Below are positions 25,857 through 34,829 of a stretch of 51,032 bases of DNA, piece by piece. The position numbers and the translations under genes were made by a program. Source of the stretch: an uncultured Eubacteriaceae bacterium (GTDB taxonomy: Bacteria > Bacillota > Clostridia > Lachnospirales > CAG-274); NCBI GenBank assembly GCA_947167715.1, contig CAMVJD010000017.1, positions 1-51,032 of the forward strand, read 5' to 3'. The notes beneath the pieces are model-generated. The model made no database searches and was not told where the DNA came from. It was given only the letters and a program-made list of their open reading frames with translations. The first letter of the stretch is position 1. Every line of letters begins with the position of its first letter.

Positions 25857-25944
25857 TTTGTTCAACAGTCAATAGAACGGAGCGCATTTTCGCCCATAAA
25901 AATGCACTCCGATAAATCATAGAAAATTAGAGTTTGGACTGTTG
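25857..25944. repeat. Nested inverted repeats between resolvase B and SLOG B
   Basis: CAACAGTC (25863-25870) and its complement GACTGTTG (25937-25944) enclose a 12-of-13-bp hairpin (25878-25890/25899-25911). The left arm matches the site at 16062-16081. This could be a recombination site or a leader structure of the SLOG gene. Confidence 0.45.
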
Positions 25945-25956
25945 GGGGTGCTTATT

Positions 25957-26439
25957 ATGTTTGAGGTCTACACGGTTTCTTTCTTCGGGCATAGATATAT
26001 TGAGAACTTTCGTGTTGCAGAGAGAAAGGTTGAAGATTTGATTAACAAGCTGATACAAGAACACGAATATGTTGAGTTTTTAATTGGGCGTGACGGAGAT
26101 TTTGACCAGATTGCCACATCTGCCGTACTTCGTGCAAAACACGGCTACGCCGAACATAGATGTGATTTGACTTGGGTTATGCCCTATCTAAAAGCCGAAT
26201 ACACCAATAATGCAGAAGATTTTGAGAATTATTATGATTATGTTGAGGTTTGCGCCGAAAGCGAAAAGGTACATTCGAAACAGGCTATACAAGTGCGCAA
26301 CAGGTATATGGTTGACCGCTCGGATTTAGTTGTGTTTTGGGTGGAACGCAATTCGGGCGGTGCTTATCAGACAATGAAATATGCCGAAAAGCAAGGAAAA
26401 AAGATAATAAATATTGCTGAAAGCACGAAACAAAAATGA
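25957..26439 (+). CDS. YpsA-like SLOG family protein, copy B
   Basis: 160 residues, homologous end to end with the protein at 16845: FFGHRYIENFRVAE, GRDGDFDQIATSAV, AEHRCDLTWVMPY and VFWVERNSGGAYQTMKYAEK are all kept. A 30-nt stretch of identical DNA remains (near 26278), but most codons differ, so the two cassettes are old paralogues rather than a fresh duplication. The frame opens at a TTG (25942), but GGGGGTG fits the ATG at 25957. The ligand and function are unknown. It lies directly upstream of the restriction-modification operon. Confidence 0.8.
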   Translation: MFEVYTVSFFGHRYIENFRVAERKVEDLINKLIQEHEYVEFLIGRDGDFDQIATSAVLRAKHGYAEHRCDLTWVMPYLKAEYTNNAEDFENYYDYVEVCAESEKVHSKQAIQVRNRYMVDRSDLVVFWVERNSGGAYQTMKYAEKQGKKIINIAESTKQK

Positions 26440-26471
26440 TTACATATAAATTCTCGTGCTTTATTGATTTA

Positions 26472-26501
26472 TTGCGTAAAATTTGGTAAAATAATTATAA
26501 T
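26472..26501 (+). promoter_or_regulatory. Possible promoter of the hsd operon
   Basis: TTGCGT (26472-26477), an 18-bp spacer and TATAAT (26496-26501). A second TATAAT lies at 26557-26562 with a poor -35. Either could start the operon, whose first ATG is at 26614. Confidence 0.45.
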
Positions 26502-26613
26502 GACAAAAACTTTCATAATATCACTTTATGGGAGTATTTTCGGACTTTAAATATGTTATAATTAAAGATAAACATATACAAGGTTTTACTATATATGAGA
26601 GGAGTATAATTTT

Positions 26614-28185
26614 ATGGCAGACGTAAGGAAGGAACAGGAGCGTGAAGAACTGCACCGCACTATATGGGCGATAGCCGATGATTTGAGGGGCAGCGTTGAT
26701 GGTTGGGACTTTAAAACCTATGTTCTCGGTACTATGTTTTATCGTTACATATCCGAAAACTTGACGGAATACATAAACAAATTTGAAATCGAGGCAGGCA
26801 ATACGGAATTTGACTATTCACTTCTTGCCGATGACGAGGCGGAGGCTGTCCGTTCGGATATGGTAAACGAAAAGGGCTTTTTTATTCTTCCGTCCGAACT
26901 GTTTAAAAATATTTGTGCAAACGCAGAAAAATTGGCAGAAGAAAACAAGCTGAATGAGGTTATAGAAACGGTATTCAGGCACATAGAGCAGTCTGCACAG
27001 GGAACTATCAGCGAGGCTGAATTTTCGGGTTTATTTGATGATTATGATGTAAACAGCAATAAACTCGGTGCGACCGTACCAAAACGCAATCAAATGCTTG
27101 TTAAGCTGCTTTTTGGTATAAGAGATATGAAACTCGGCAATTATCAAGACAATACCATAGATGCTTTCGGTGATGCCTATGAGTATTTAATGGGTATGTA
27201 CGCATCTAACGCAGGCAAAAGCGGCGGCGAATATTTCACACCGCAGGAAGTTTCCGAACTTTTGACACAGCTTGCGGTTGTCGGTAAGACCGAAGTAAAT
27301 AAGGTATATGATCCTGCGTGCGGTTCGGGATCGCTGCTTTTAAAATCGGCAAAGATACTCGGTATAGATAAGGTCAAATCGGGATTTTACGGACAAGAGA
27401 AGAATATTACCACATACAACCTTTGCCGTATAAATATGTTTTTGCACGATATTGACTATGACAGATTTAGCATAGCTTGTGAAGATACACTTGTTCAACC
27501 GCAGCATTGGGATGATGAGCCTTTTGAGGTCATTGTTTCTAATCCGCCGTACTCTATTAAGTGGGAAGGCGATGATAACGCAACACTTATCAACGATCCC
27601 CGTTTTTCGCCTGCGGGCGTACTTGCACCGAAGTCAAAGGCAGATATGGCGTTTATTATGCACTCGCTGACTTGGCTTGCAAGCAACGGAACGGCGGCAA
27701 TAGTTTGTTTCCCGGGCATAATGTATCGTGGCGGCGCAGAACAGAAAATAAGAAAATATCTTGTTGACAATAACTATATAGACTGTATTATCCAGTTGCC
27801 CGACAACCTCTTTTTCGGCACTTCAATAGCCACTTGTATAATGGTTATGAAGAAAAACAAGGTTGATAACAAGACCTTATTCATAGATGCCACAAAGGAA
27901 TTTTTAAAGGTAACAAATAACAACAAGCTGACAGAAGATAATATACGGCACATTGTTGACGAATTTACAAGCCGTGAAGATGTACAGTATTTTGCAAGGC
28001 TTGTTGACTATGATGAAATAAAAGAACAGAATTATAATCTGTCTGTATCAACATACGTTGAGCAGGAAGATACACGGGAAAAGATAGATATTAAGGTGCT
28101 TAATGCGCAAATAAAGGAAATTGTAGCCCGTGAGCAAGTTTTGAGAGATGCTATTGACAAAATTATAGCAGAAATAGAAGGATAA
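26614..28185 (+). CDS. hsdM: Type I restriction-modification system methyltransferase subunit HsdM
   Basis: 523 residues. Transfers methyl groups from S-adenosylmethionine to adenine N6 in host DNA, as part of M2S and R2M2S complexes. The N-terminal helical HsdM_N domain (about 1-150) precedes the N6-MTase core: DPACGSG (SAM binding, about residue 233) and SNPPYSIKW (catalytic NPPY, about 310). The C-terminal helices contact HsdS. GAGAGGAG precedes the ATG. It is first in the operon, 6 bp before the first DUF4238 gene, and all catalytic residues are present. Confidence 0.97.
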   Translation: MADVRKEQEREELHRTIWAIADDLRGSVDGWDFKTYVLGTMFYRYISENLTEYINKFEIEAGNTEFDYSLLADDEAEAVRSDMVNEKGFFILPSELFKNICANAEKLAEENKLNEVIETVFRHIEQSAQGTISEAEFSGLFDDYDVNSNKLGATVPKRNQMLVKLLFGIRDMKLGNYQDNTIDAFGDAYEYLMGMYASNAGKSGGEYFTPQEVSELLTQLAVVGKTEVNKVYDPACGSGSLLLKSAKILGIDKVKSGFYGQEKNITTYNLCRINMFLHDIDYDRFSIACEDTLVQPQHWDDEPFEVIVSNPPYSIKWEGDDNATLINDPRFSPAGVLAPKSKADMAFIMHSLTWLASNGTAAIVCFPGIMYRGGAEQKIRKYLVDNNYIDCIIQLPDNLFFGTSIATCIMVMKKNKVDNKTLFIDATKEFLKVTNNNKLTEDNIRHIVDEFTSREDVQYFARLVDYDEIKEQNYNLSVSTYVEQEDTREKIDIKVLNAQIKEIVAREQVLRDAIDKIIAEIEG

Positions 28186-28191
28186 GAATAT

Positions 28192-29046
28192 ATGGCAGAA
28201 GATCATACTAAACAACATACAGTTCCATCTTGTTATTTAGCGAATTTTGGCATTAACGGAAATGAAAGTAGAAAATCAACAATTTTTTACTATAACATCT
28301 TAAGCAAAAAAACAGGAACTTCTAATTTGGAAAAGTTTCCTGTTGACAATAATTTCTATGATGTGCCAGAACTTGGCGAATATAAAAAAATAATTGAACA
28401 CGGTTTTGCTAAAATTGAAAAAGAGTATACACAATTATTAAAAAGGCTTATAGATGTTCTCAATATAAGAATTTACAGAAAAAATATTATAAAAAATCTG
28501 CTAACACGTGAAGAAAAGCAAAAGTTAGCTGCTTGCTTTGCGATACAAATGATAAGAACAAAAAAACATAGAGATTGGCATAAATATATTTATAGTCAAA
28601 TTGTAAAGGGGTTTCCTTGGCATAAATTTTCCGAATATGGAAAAAAAGATTTTCAGAGACTTCATAATAAGGAATTACTATCTTTTGACACCGCAAATTT
28701 CTATGCGAATATTTTTGAAGATTGGTCTTGGGTACTGTTAGTCAATGATACTGATATACCGTTTATAACCTCGGATAATCCTGTTATAGCAATAAATCAC
28801 GGCAATGCCGTACATTATTCTGCAATTTCGGATGATTTAACATACTTCGTACCTATATCACCTAAATATGCAGTAGAGATATATCCTAAAAATTCCAAAG
28901 TCAAAGAATTCCTTGTTTTTAATAGATTAAAAGAAAGGGATGTTTTAGGATATAATTATAATATAATAGCAAATTGTTCCTTGATGGTGTATTCAAACCG
29001 TAATTTTGATTGGCTTGAGGAGATGCGGAAAAATGACAAAACTTGA
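28192..29046 (+). CDS. DUF4238 family protein 1, within the hsd operon
   Basis: 284 residues. N-terminal KQHTVPSCYLANFG and a central ITSDNPV motif are hallmarks of DUF4238, a family of unknown biochemical function. The middle is helical and rich in Lys (LAACFAIQMIRTKKHRDWHKY). It is inserted between hsdM and hsdS: it starts 6 bp after hsdM and overlaps hsdS by 14 bp, so it is co-translated with the restriction system. A second, divergent DUF4238 gene sits between hsdS and hsdR. Inference: an accessory effector or modulator of the type I complex. The very AT-rich codon usage contrasts with hsdM and hsdR and suggests later acquisition. Confidence 0.85.
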   Translation: MAEDHTKQHTVPSCYLANFGINGNESRKSTIFYYNILSKKTGTSNLEKFPVDNNFYDVPELGEYKKIIEHGFAKIEKEYTQLLKRLIDVLNIRIYRKNIIKNLLTREEKQKLAACFAIQMIRTKKHRDWHKYIYSQIVKGFPWHKFSEYGKKDFQRLHNKELLSFDTANFYANIFEDWSWVLLVNDTDIPFITSDNPVIAINHGNAVHYSAISDDLTYFVPISPKYAVEIYPKNSKVKEFLVFNRLKERDVLGYNYNIIANCSLMVYSNRNFDWLEEMRKNDKT

Positions 29047-30823
29047 AGAATTAGTAAAACAATATTGCCCCAAAGGGATAAGATACATTTCAATAAATGA
29101 ATGTATAAAAAAAATAGAAAGAATAAATTGGAAAGAAAACAATAATACATTTGAATATATTGATTTAACATCTGTTGATAGAGATACGCATAATATTACA
29201 GAAACAACCTTAATAACTTCTAAAACTGCTCCGAGTAGAGCACAACAAATTGTAAGGGAAAATGACATAATCGTGGGTACCACTCGCCCAATGTTAAAGA
29301 GATATTGTGTAATACCTAAAAAATACGATAACCAAATATGTAGTACAGGATTTTGTGTTCTGCGTGCTAAAAATGATATTGTTCTTACAAGATGGTTGTA
29401 TCATAATATTACTTCTACTTCGTTTTTCTCTCACGTTGAAAAACATCAGCAAGGAGCAAGCTATCCTGCAATTTCAGATAAAGATGTAAAAAATTATGTT
29501 ATACCATTACCACCTCTTGAAGTGCAACTTGAAATAGTCAAGATACTTGACAATTTCACGGAACTTACAGCGAAACTTACAGCGGAACTTACAGCAAGGC
29601 AAAAGCAATATGAATATTACCGTGATATGCTATTAAGTTTCGATGTTCGCAGGAGAGGGAATAATGTTGTTGAATGGCGAACGCTTGGAGAGATTGCGAA
29701 CAATATATTTTCGGGAAAGAATAAGAATAAATCAGAGAGTGGAAATTATCCTGTTTATGGTTCTACGGGAATAATTGGATATTGTGATGATTATGAATAT
29801 TCTAACGAGCAAATACTAATTGCAAGAGTTGGGGCAAATGCTGGATATGTTCATATTGCAAAGGGAAATTATGATGTTTCGGATAATACACTTATTGTAA
29901 ATATCAAACCCAGTTATTCTTTAAAATTTGTTTACCACGTTTTAACAAATATAGGCTTAAATAAATATGCTAAAGGCGGTGGACAACCATTAGTAACAGC
30001 AGGAGAAATGAAAAAAATTAAAATTCCTATTCCTTCGCTTGATGTGCAGGAACGCATTGTAAATGTTCTCGACAATTTCGAGGCTATTTGTTCCGACCTC
30101 AAAATCGGACTTCCTGCCGAGATAGATGCAAGGCAAAAGCAATATGAGTATTATCGTGATTTACTCTTGAACTTTGAAAGTTATTCACAAATTGTTAATG
30201 TAGAGAGAGAGAGAGAGAATGTCGCAAGTGAGCGAATAAATACAATTAAACTATTCAGATACGTTTTCGGTTTTGCTTATGTAACATTAGCTGATATTTC
30301 AGAAAACCTTGATGCTAAAAGAAACCCTATAAAAAGCAATATGCGTCAAAAAGGTAAATACCCATATTATGGGGCATCGGGAATAGTTGATTACGTTGAA
30401 GATTATATTTTTGACGGTGACTTTTTACTTGTATCGGAAGACGGTGCAAACCTTGTAGCAAGAAATACACCCATTGCATTTTCAATCACGGGCAAAAATT
30501 GGGTAAATAATCACGCTCACGTTTTAAAGTTTGATAATCTTGATTTGCAGCACTATATTGAAATATATTTAAACTCCATCGACTTAAAAAAATATATTTC
30601 AGAGGGCGCTCAACCTAAATTAAATCAAGAAAATTTAAAGAAGATAATTATTCCTTTGCCGTCTGATGAAGGAATAAAAGAAATTGTTTCAATACTTATG
30701 AAGTTTGAAAAATTATGCAACGATATTTCGGATGGTATTCCTGCCGAGATAGATGCAAGACAAAAACAGTATGAGTATTATAGAGATAAACTACTGTCAT
30801 TTGAGGAGATTAAACAAGGGTGA
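29033..30823 (+). CDS. hsdS: Type I specificity subunit HsdS with three target recognition domains
   Basis: 596 residues from the ATG at 29033 (AGGAG upstream); a usual HsdS has about 400 and two TRDs. Here there are three: about 15-185, 200-365 and 395-574. Each is followed by a conserved helix containing ARQKQYEYYRD (residues 188, 366 and 575) as in EcoR124-type subunits. The first helix carries three 12-bp repeats encoding an ELTA-KLTA-ELTA spacer. An (AG)8 tract at 30202-30217 lies between TRD2 and TRD3. Loss or gain of one unit gives a stop within about 25 nt, leaving a protein of about 400 residues with two TRDs. HsdS sets the DNA sequence recognised by the whole complex. The 3' end overlaps the next gene by 4 bp. 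Confidence 0.95.
   Translation: MTKLEELVKQYCPKGIRYISINECIKKIERINWKENNNTFEYIDLTSVDRDTHNITETTLITSKTAPSRAQQIVRENDIIVGTTRPMLKRYCVIPKKYDNQICSTGFCVLRAKNDIVLTRWLYHNITSTSFFSHVEKHQQGASYPAISDKDVKNYVIPLPPLEVQLEIVKILDNFTELTAKLTAELTARQKQYEYYRDMLLSFDVRRRGNNVVEWRTLGEIANNIFSGKNKNKSESGNYPVYGSTGIIGYCDDYEYSNEQILIARVGANAGYVHIAKGNYDVSDNTLIVNIKPSYSLKFVYHVLTNIGLNKYAKGGGQPLVTAGEMKKIKIPIPSLDVQERIVNVLDNFEAICSDLKIGLPAEIDARQKQYEYYRDLLLNFESYSQIVNVERERENVASERINTIKLFRYVFGFAYVTLADISENLDAKRNPIKSNMRQKGKYPYYGASGIVDYVEDYIFDGDFLLVSEDGANLVARNTPIAFSITGKNWVNNHAHVLKFDNLDLQHYIEIYLNSIDLKKYISEGAQPKLNQENLKKIIIPLPSDEGIKEIVSILMKFEKLCNDISDGIPAEIDARQKQYEYYRDKLLSFEEIKQG
29561..29596 (+). repeat. Three 12-bp tandem repeats in hsdS (TAEL-type spacer)
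   Basis: GAACTTACAGCG, AAACTTACAGCG and GAACTTACAGCA, in frame. They encode the helix spacer after TRD1. In EcoR124I and II the number of TAEL repeats (two or three) changes the gap in the recognised bipartite sequence. Confidence 0.9.
30202..30217 (+). repeat. (AG)8 dinucleotide tract inside hsdS
   Basis: Eight perfect AG units between TRD2 and TRD3. A change of one unit would bring TGA (30229-30231) or TAA (30237-30239) into frame. This is the classic layout of a slippage phase-variation tract. Confidence 0.9.
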
Positions 30824-31671
30824 GTCAATTAGCAACAATTAGGCAACATTATATTCCACAGTTTTATCTAAAACAGTTTTCGTACAATAAAAAAATACTA
30901 TATCAATATGATGTTATGAATAACAAAGCATTCCCCGATCCTGTATCTGTGGAAAGTATTTGCTTTAAGAAAAATCTATATGAATTTAAAGATAATAATG
31001 GGGACATTATTGAAGAAAACTTTATGGAAAAATGGTTGAGTGTATATGAACGAGAGTTTGCAAAGACCTTTCAATCCATTCGGGCTAAAGCCGCTTATAA
31101 AGACAATTTTCATACGCTTTCTTTTCTTTCAACAGAAGAAAAAGCATTATTGGTCTTTTTTATGGCAACGCTTATACTTCGTAACCCCGAAATATTGAAA
31201 GCTGCTCAAGAAACCGCTTTAGAGGTCTTCGGGACAAACATAGATACGACTTCTGCGTGGAATATAGGACTTAAATCTTGTTTACCAATTTATGAAAAAT
31301 TTGATATAACTAAAAATACTGTATTAAATTCCGTAATGCGTTTTTTTGATAATTTATCGTTTCAAATATGTGTATCGGATAATGAAGCGTTTTTTACCAG
31401 TGATAATCCTATTTTTATAAACGGTAAAAATCAGCCGATAATTATAAATGAAATTATCTTGCCTATTTCAGAACGACTGGCTTTATATATGAAACCATAC
31501 GAAAGAACAAAAAAGGGATTTAAAAATAGGCTTGTGCAAATGGATAAAAATGATATAGAATATTTTAATAGTGCAACAATTGCTAACTGTAAAAAATGGC
31601 TTTATTCAAAACAACCATTTACGAAAGAACAGATTAAACAAATTATGAAAATTAGAAACGAAAGGGGTTGA
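30820..31671 (+). CDS. DUF4238 family protein 2, within the hsd operon
   Basis: 283 residues, starting at a GTG that overlaps the hsdS stop (GTGA), with GAGGAG upstream. It has RQHYIPQFYLKQFS at the N-terminus and FTSDNPIFI in the middle, the two DUF4238 motifs, and an alpha-helical centre (LLVFFMATLILRNPEIL). It is only distantly similar to the first DUF4238 gene, so the two are not a recent duplication. It ends 4 bp before hsdR. Function unknown; position implies a role tied to the restriction complex. Confidence 0.85.
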   Translation: MSQLATIRQHYIPQFYLKQFSYNKKILYQYDVMNNKAFPDPVSVESICFKKNLYEFKDNNGDIIEENFMEKWLSVYEREFAKTFQSIRAKAAYKDNFHTLSFLSTEEKALLVFFMATLILRNPEILKAAQETALEVFGTNIDTTSAWNIGLKSCLPIYEKFDITKNTVLNSVMRFFDNLSFQICVSDNEAFFTSDNPIFINGKNQPIIINEIILPISERLALYMKPYERTKKGFKNRLVQMDKNDIEYFNSATIANCKKWLYSKQPFTKEQIKQIMKIRNERG

Positions 31672-31675
31672 AAAT

Positions 31676-34600
31676 ATGAGCCAATACAATGTTATACTTT
31701 CCACAAACGAAAGCACGGTAGTTGCGGAATATGAGCCGCAAGGCAGTCGTTCGGACGCATACCAGAGCGAGGCGGAACTTGAAAAAGCGTTTTTATATCT
31801 GCTTGAAGGACAGGGCTATGAATATATTGATATTCATAATGCCGATGATCTGAAAGCAAATATCCGCAAGCAGCTTGAAAGACTTAACAAAATAACCTTT
31901 ACCAATGCGGAATGGGATAGATTTTTCAATATCGTGATCGCCAATACCAATGAACACATTGAAGAAAAATCACGAAAACTTCAAGAGGAACATATACAAA
32001 GTTTTAAGCGTGATGACGGTACGACAAAAAATATTACCCTTATCGACAAAAACAACATACATAATAACCATTTGCAAGTTATAAATCAATATGTTGAAAA
32101 CGGCGGAAATTACGATAACCGTTACGATGTGACAATTCTTGTAAACGGTCTTCCGCTTGTGCATACCGAACTTAAAAGGCGTGGTGTACCGCTGAAAGAG
32201 GCTTTTAATCAGATAGACCGCTATCAAAGGGATAGTTTTTGGGCTAATATGGGCTTGTATGAATATGTGCAGATATTTGTTATATCCAACGGCACAAATA
32301 CAAAATATTATTCAAATACTACCCGTTTCAGTGCAATTAAAGAGCATAGCAACGGCAAACGTGCAGGCAAGAAAACAAGCAACAGCTATGAATTTACTTC
32401 TTTTTGGGCTGATGCAAACAATAAGGTCATACCCGATCTTGTGGACTTTACAAAGACCTTTTTTGCAAAACACACCTTGCTGAATATTCTTATCAGATAC
32501 TGTGTGTTTACTTCGGAAAATTTATTGCTTGTAATGCGCCCTTATCAAATAGTGGCTACGGAACGTATTTTAAACAAAATAAATATATCCTCAAACTATC
32601 ACAAAGAGGGAACAATAGATGCAGGCGGTTATATATGGCATACAACGGGCAGCGGCAAAACGCTTACTTCGTTTAAGACCGCACAGCTTGCATCAAGGCT
32701 TGAAAATGTAGACAAGGTGCTTTTTGTGGTTGACCGCAAAGACCTTGACTATCAGACAATGAAAGAATATGACCGCTTTGAAAAAGGAGCTGCCAACGGC
32801 AATAAAAACACAAAGACCCTTCAAAGACAGCTTGAGGACAAGGACAAAAGCGGTGCATATCACCCATACAAGATAATTGTTACAACAATTCAAAAATTAG
32901 ATGTGTTTATAACCAAAAATCCGCAGCACGATGTTTATAATAAGCATATTGTTATTATTTTTGATGAATGTCACAGAAGTCAATTCGGTGATATGCACAC
33001 ACGCATTGTAAAGTATTTTAAGAAATACCATATTTTCGGCTTTACGGGTACGCCTATATTTGCCGACAATGCAAGCAACAGGGGCAATCCGCAGTTAAGA
33101 ACAACGGCACAGGCTTTTGGGGACAAGCTGCATACATACACTATTGTTGATGCGATAAATGACGGTAATGTACTTCCTTTCCGTATTGACTATATAAATA
33201 CGGTACGCAAAAAGGACGGTATGGCAGACAGTCAAGTTGAGGCTATTGACAACGAGGCGGCTTTACTCGATCCAAAGCGTATAAGTGAGGTTGTAAAATA
33301 CATAATAGAGCATTTTGAACAGAAAACAAAACGCAACACGGGCTATTATGATTTTAACAAGCTGACGAATATCGAAGCAGTAGCAAAGGGAACAGCATCT
33401 TCGGAAGAAAAGAACAGGCAAAAGATAAATGGTTTTAACTCCATTTTTGCGGTTTCGTCTATTCCTGCCGCAAAGCTGTACTATACGGAATTCAAAAAGC
33501 AGCTTGCCGCAAGACCCGACAAGGATATTAGAATAGCAACGATCTACAGTTATGCGCCCAACGAGGCTATTGACGAAAACGGCTTTATGGACGATGAAAA
33601 CTCGGACAGCACGGACGGACTTGACCAAAGTTCAAGGGACTTCTTGGAAAGTGCTATTGCCGATTACAATAAATATTTCAATACCGCTTATGACACAAGC
33701 AGCGAAAAATTCCCGAACTATTACAAAGACCTTTCGCTGCGTATGAAAAATAAGGAAATTGATATTTTAATCGTTGTAAATATGTTCTTAACAGGTTTTG
33801 ATGCCACTACTTTAAACACATTATGGGTTGATAAAAATTTGAAAATGCACGGACTTATACAAGCATATTCAAGAACAAACCGTATTTTAAACTCCGTTAA
33901 AACCTATGGAAACATAGTTTGTTTCCGTAATCTGCAAAAAGAAACAGACGAGGCAATAGCCCTGTTTGGCGATAAAGAGGCTTGCGGAATTGTAATGCTG
34001 AAATCCTTTGCGGAATATTTCAGCGAATACCAAAAGCGTGTTGAAAAACTGCAAGAAGAATATCCGCTTGGAACGGCTATTGTCGGGGAAAATGCGGAAA
34101 AAGATTTTATCTGTCTTGTTAGCAGTATTTTAAGATTAAGAAACATACTTACCTCTTTTGATGAGTTTGCAGGCAACGAAATTCTTGCACCCATAGATTT
34201 TCAAGATTATACGGGTATGTATAACGATCTGTACGACAAATACCGTGTAAAAGTTGAAAAAACAAAGATAAATGATGATATTGTTTTTGAAATGGAACTT
34301 GTTAAGCAAGTTGAGGTAAATATTGATTATATCCTTATGCTTGTTGCAAAATATCACCAGTCAAACTGCAAGGATAAAGAAATACTCGCTAACATCGACA
34401 AGGCTATCAGGTCAAGTTTGGAACTTCGCTCAAAGAAAGAACTTATTGAGGGCTTTATAGCAAAGATAAATTCGGAAACAGATGTACAAGGCGATTGGGA
34501 AAAGTTTGTAAATGAACAGAGAGAAACAGACTTGCAAACACTTATAACCGATGAACGCTTAAAACCCGATGAAACAAGGCAATTTATAACCCAGTCTTTC

Positions 34601-34777
34601 AAGGTTGGTGAATTAAAAACAACAGGATCGGACATAGATAAACTTATGCCGCCTATGTCACGTTTTGGCGGTGGCAATAGAGCCGAAAAGAAAAAAGGTA
34701 TTATTGGAAAGTTTAAGGAGTTTTTTGAAAAATATCTCGGTCTTGGTATTCCAGATATGACGAAGAAAGTTGAGTAA
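31676..34777 (+). CDS. hsdR: Type I restriction endonuclease motor subunit HsdR
   Basis: 1033 residues, full length for the family. An N-terminal PD-(D/E)xK nuclease is visible as YDVTILVNG with HTELKRRG (about 148-170). The superfamily 2 motor follows: Walker A TTGSGKT (about 323), DECHRSQFG (about 429), FTGTPIF, and motif VI region SRTNRILN. The C-terminal helical domain binds HsdM. It translocates DNA by ATP hydrolysis and cleaves unmethylated DNA at a distance. AAAGGGG precedes the ATG. All motifs are intact, so the system should restrict. A 14-bp-stem hairpin follows. Confidence 0.96.
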   Translation: MSQYNVILSTNESTVVAEYEPQGSRSDAYQSEAELEKAFLYLLEGQGYEYIDIHNADDLKANIRKQLERLNKITFTNAEWDRFFNIVIANTNEHIEEKSRKLQEEHIQSFKRDDGTTKNITLIDKNNIHNNHLQVINQYVENGGNYDNRYDVTILVNGLPLVHTELKRRGVPLKEAFNQIDRYQRDSFWANMGLYEYVQIFVISNGTNTKYYSNTTRFSAIKEHSNGKRAGKKTSNSYEFTSFWADANNKVIPDLVDFTKTFFAKHTLLNILIRYCVFTSENLLLVMRPYQIVATERILNKINISSNYHKEGTIDAGGYIWHTTGSGKTLTSFKTAQLASRLENVDKVLFVVDRKDLDYQTMKEYDRFEKGAANGNKNTKTLQRQLEDKDKSGAYHPYKIIVTTIQKLDVFITKNPQHDVYNKHIVIIFDECHRSQFGDMHTRIVKYFKKYHIFGFTGTPIFADNASNRGNPQLRTTAQAFGDKLHTYTIVDAINDGNVLPFRIDYINTVRKKDGMADSQVEAIDNEAALLDPKRISEVVKYIIEHFEQKTKRNTGYYDFNKLTNIEAVAKGTASSEEKNRQKINGFNSIFAVSSIPAAKLYYTEFKKQLAARPDKDIRIATIYSYAPNEAIDENGFMDDENSDSTDGLDQSSRDFLESAIADYNKYFNTAYDTSSEKFPNYYKDLSLRMKNKEIDILIVVNMFLTGFDATTLNTLWVDKNLKMHGLIQAYSRTNRILNSVKTYGNIVCFRNLQKETDEAIALFGDKEACGIVMLKSFAEYFSEYQKRVEKLQEEYPLGTAIVGENAEKDFICLVSSILRLRNILTSFDEFAGNEILAPIDFQDYTGMYNDLYDKYRVKVEKTKINDDIVFEMELVKQVEVNIDYILMLVAKYHQSNCKDKEILANIDKAIRSSLELRSKKELIEGFIAKINSETDVQGDWEKFVNEQRETDLQTLITDERLKPDETRQFITQSFKVGELKTTGSDIDKLMPPMSRFGGGNRAEKKKGIIGKFKEFFEKYLGLGIPDMTKKVE

Positions 34778-34780
34778 CTA

Positions 34781-34816
34781 AATTATGCAAGAGATTTTTC
34801 TCTTGCATAATTTTAA
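34781..34816 (+). terminator. Hairpin after hsdR
   Basis: A 14-bp perfect stem (34781-34794/34799-34812) with a TTTT loop, followed by a short T stretch. It probably reduces read-through into the Schlafen-like gene. Confidence 0.6.
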
Positions 34817-34829
34817 TGAGGATTAATAT

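Noticed and set aside
16226..26439. The two resolvase-SLOG cassettes as arms of a recent composite transposon
   Set aside because: The two copies are too diverged in DNA, and their spacing and intergenic sequence differ, so they are not a recent duplication.
25161..30823. Resolvase B as an invertase that shuffles hsdS domains
   Set aside because: I found no inverted repeats around or within hsdS; the hsdS repeats are direct. The resolvase is paired with the SLOG gene instead.
29033..30823. hsdS as two genes joined by a sequencing error
   Set aside because: The frame is continuous, and no separate start codon with a ribosome binding site precedes TRD3. The AG tract makes a length error possible but the reading as given is coherent.
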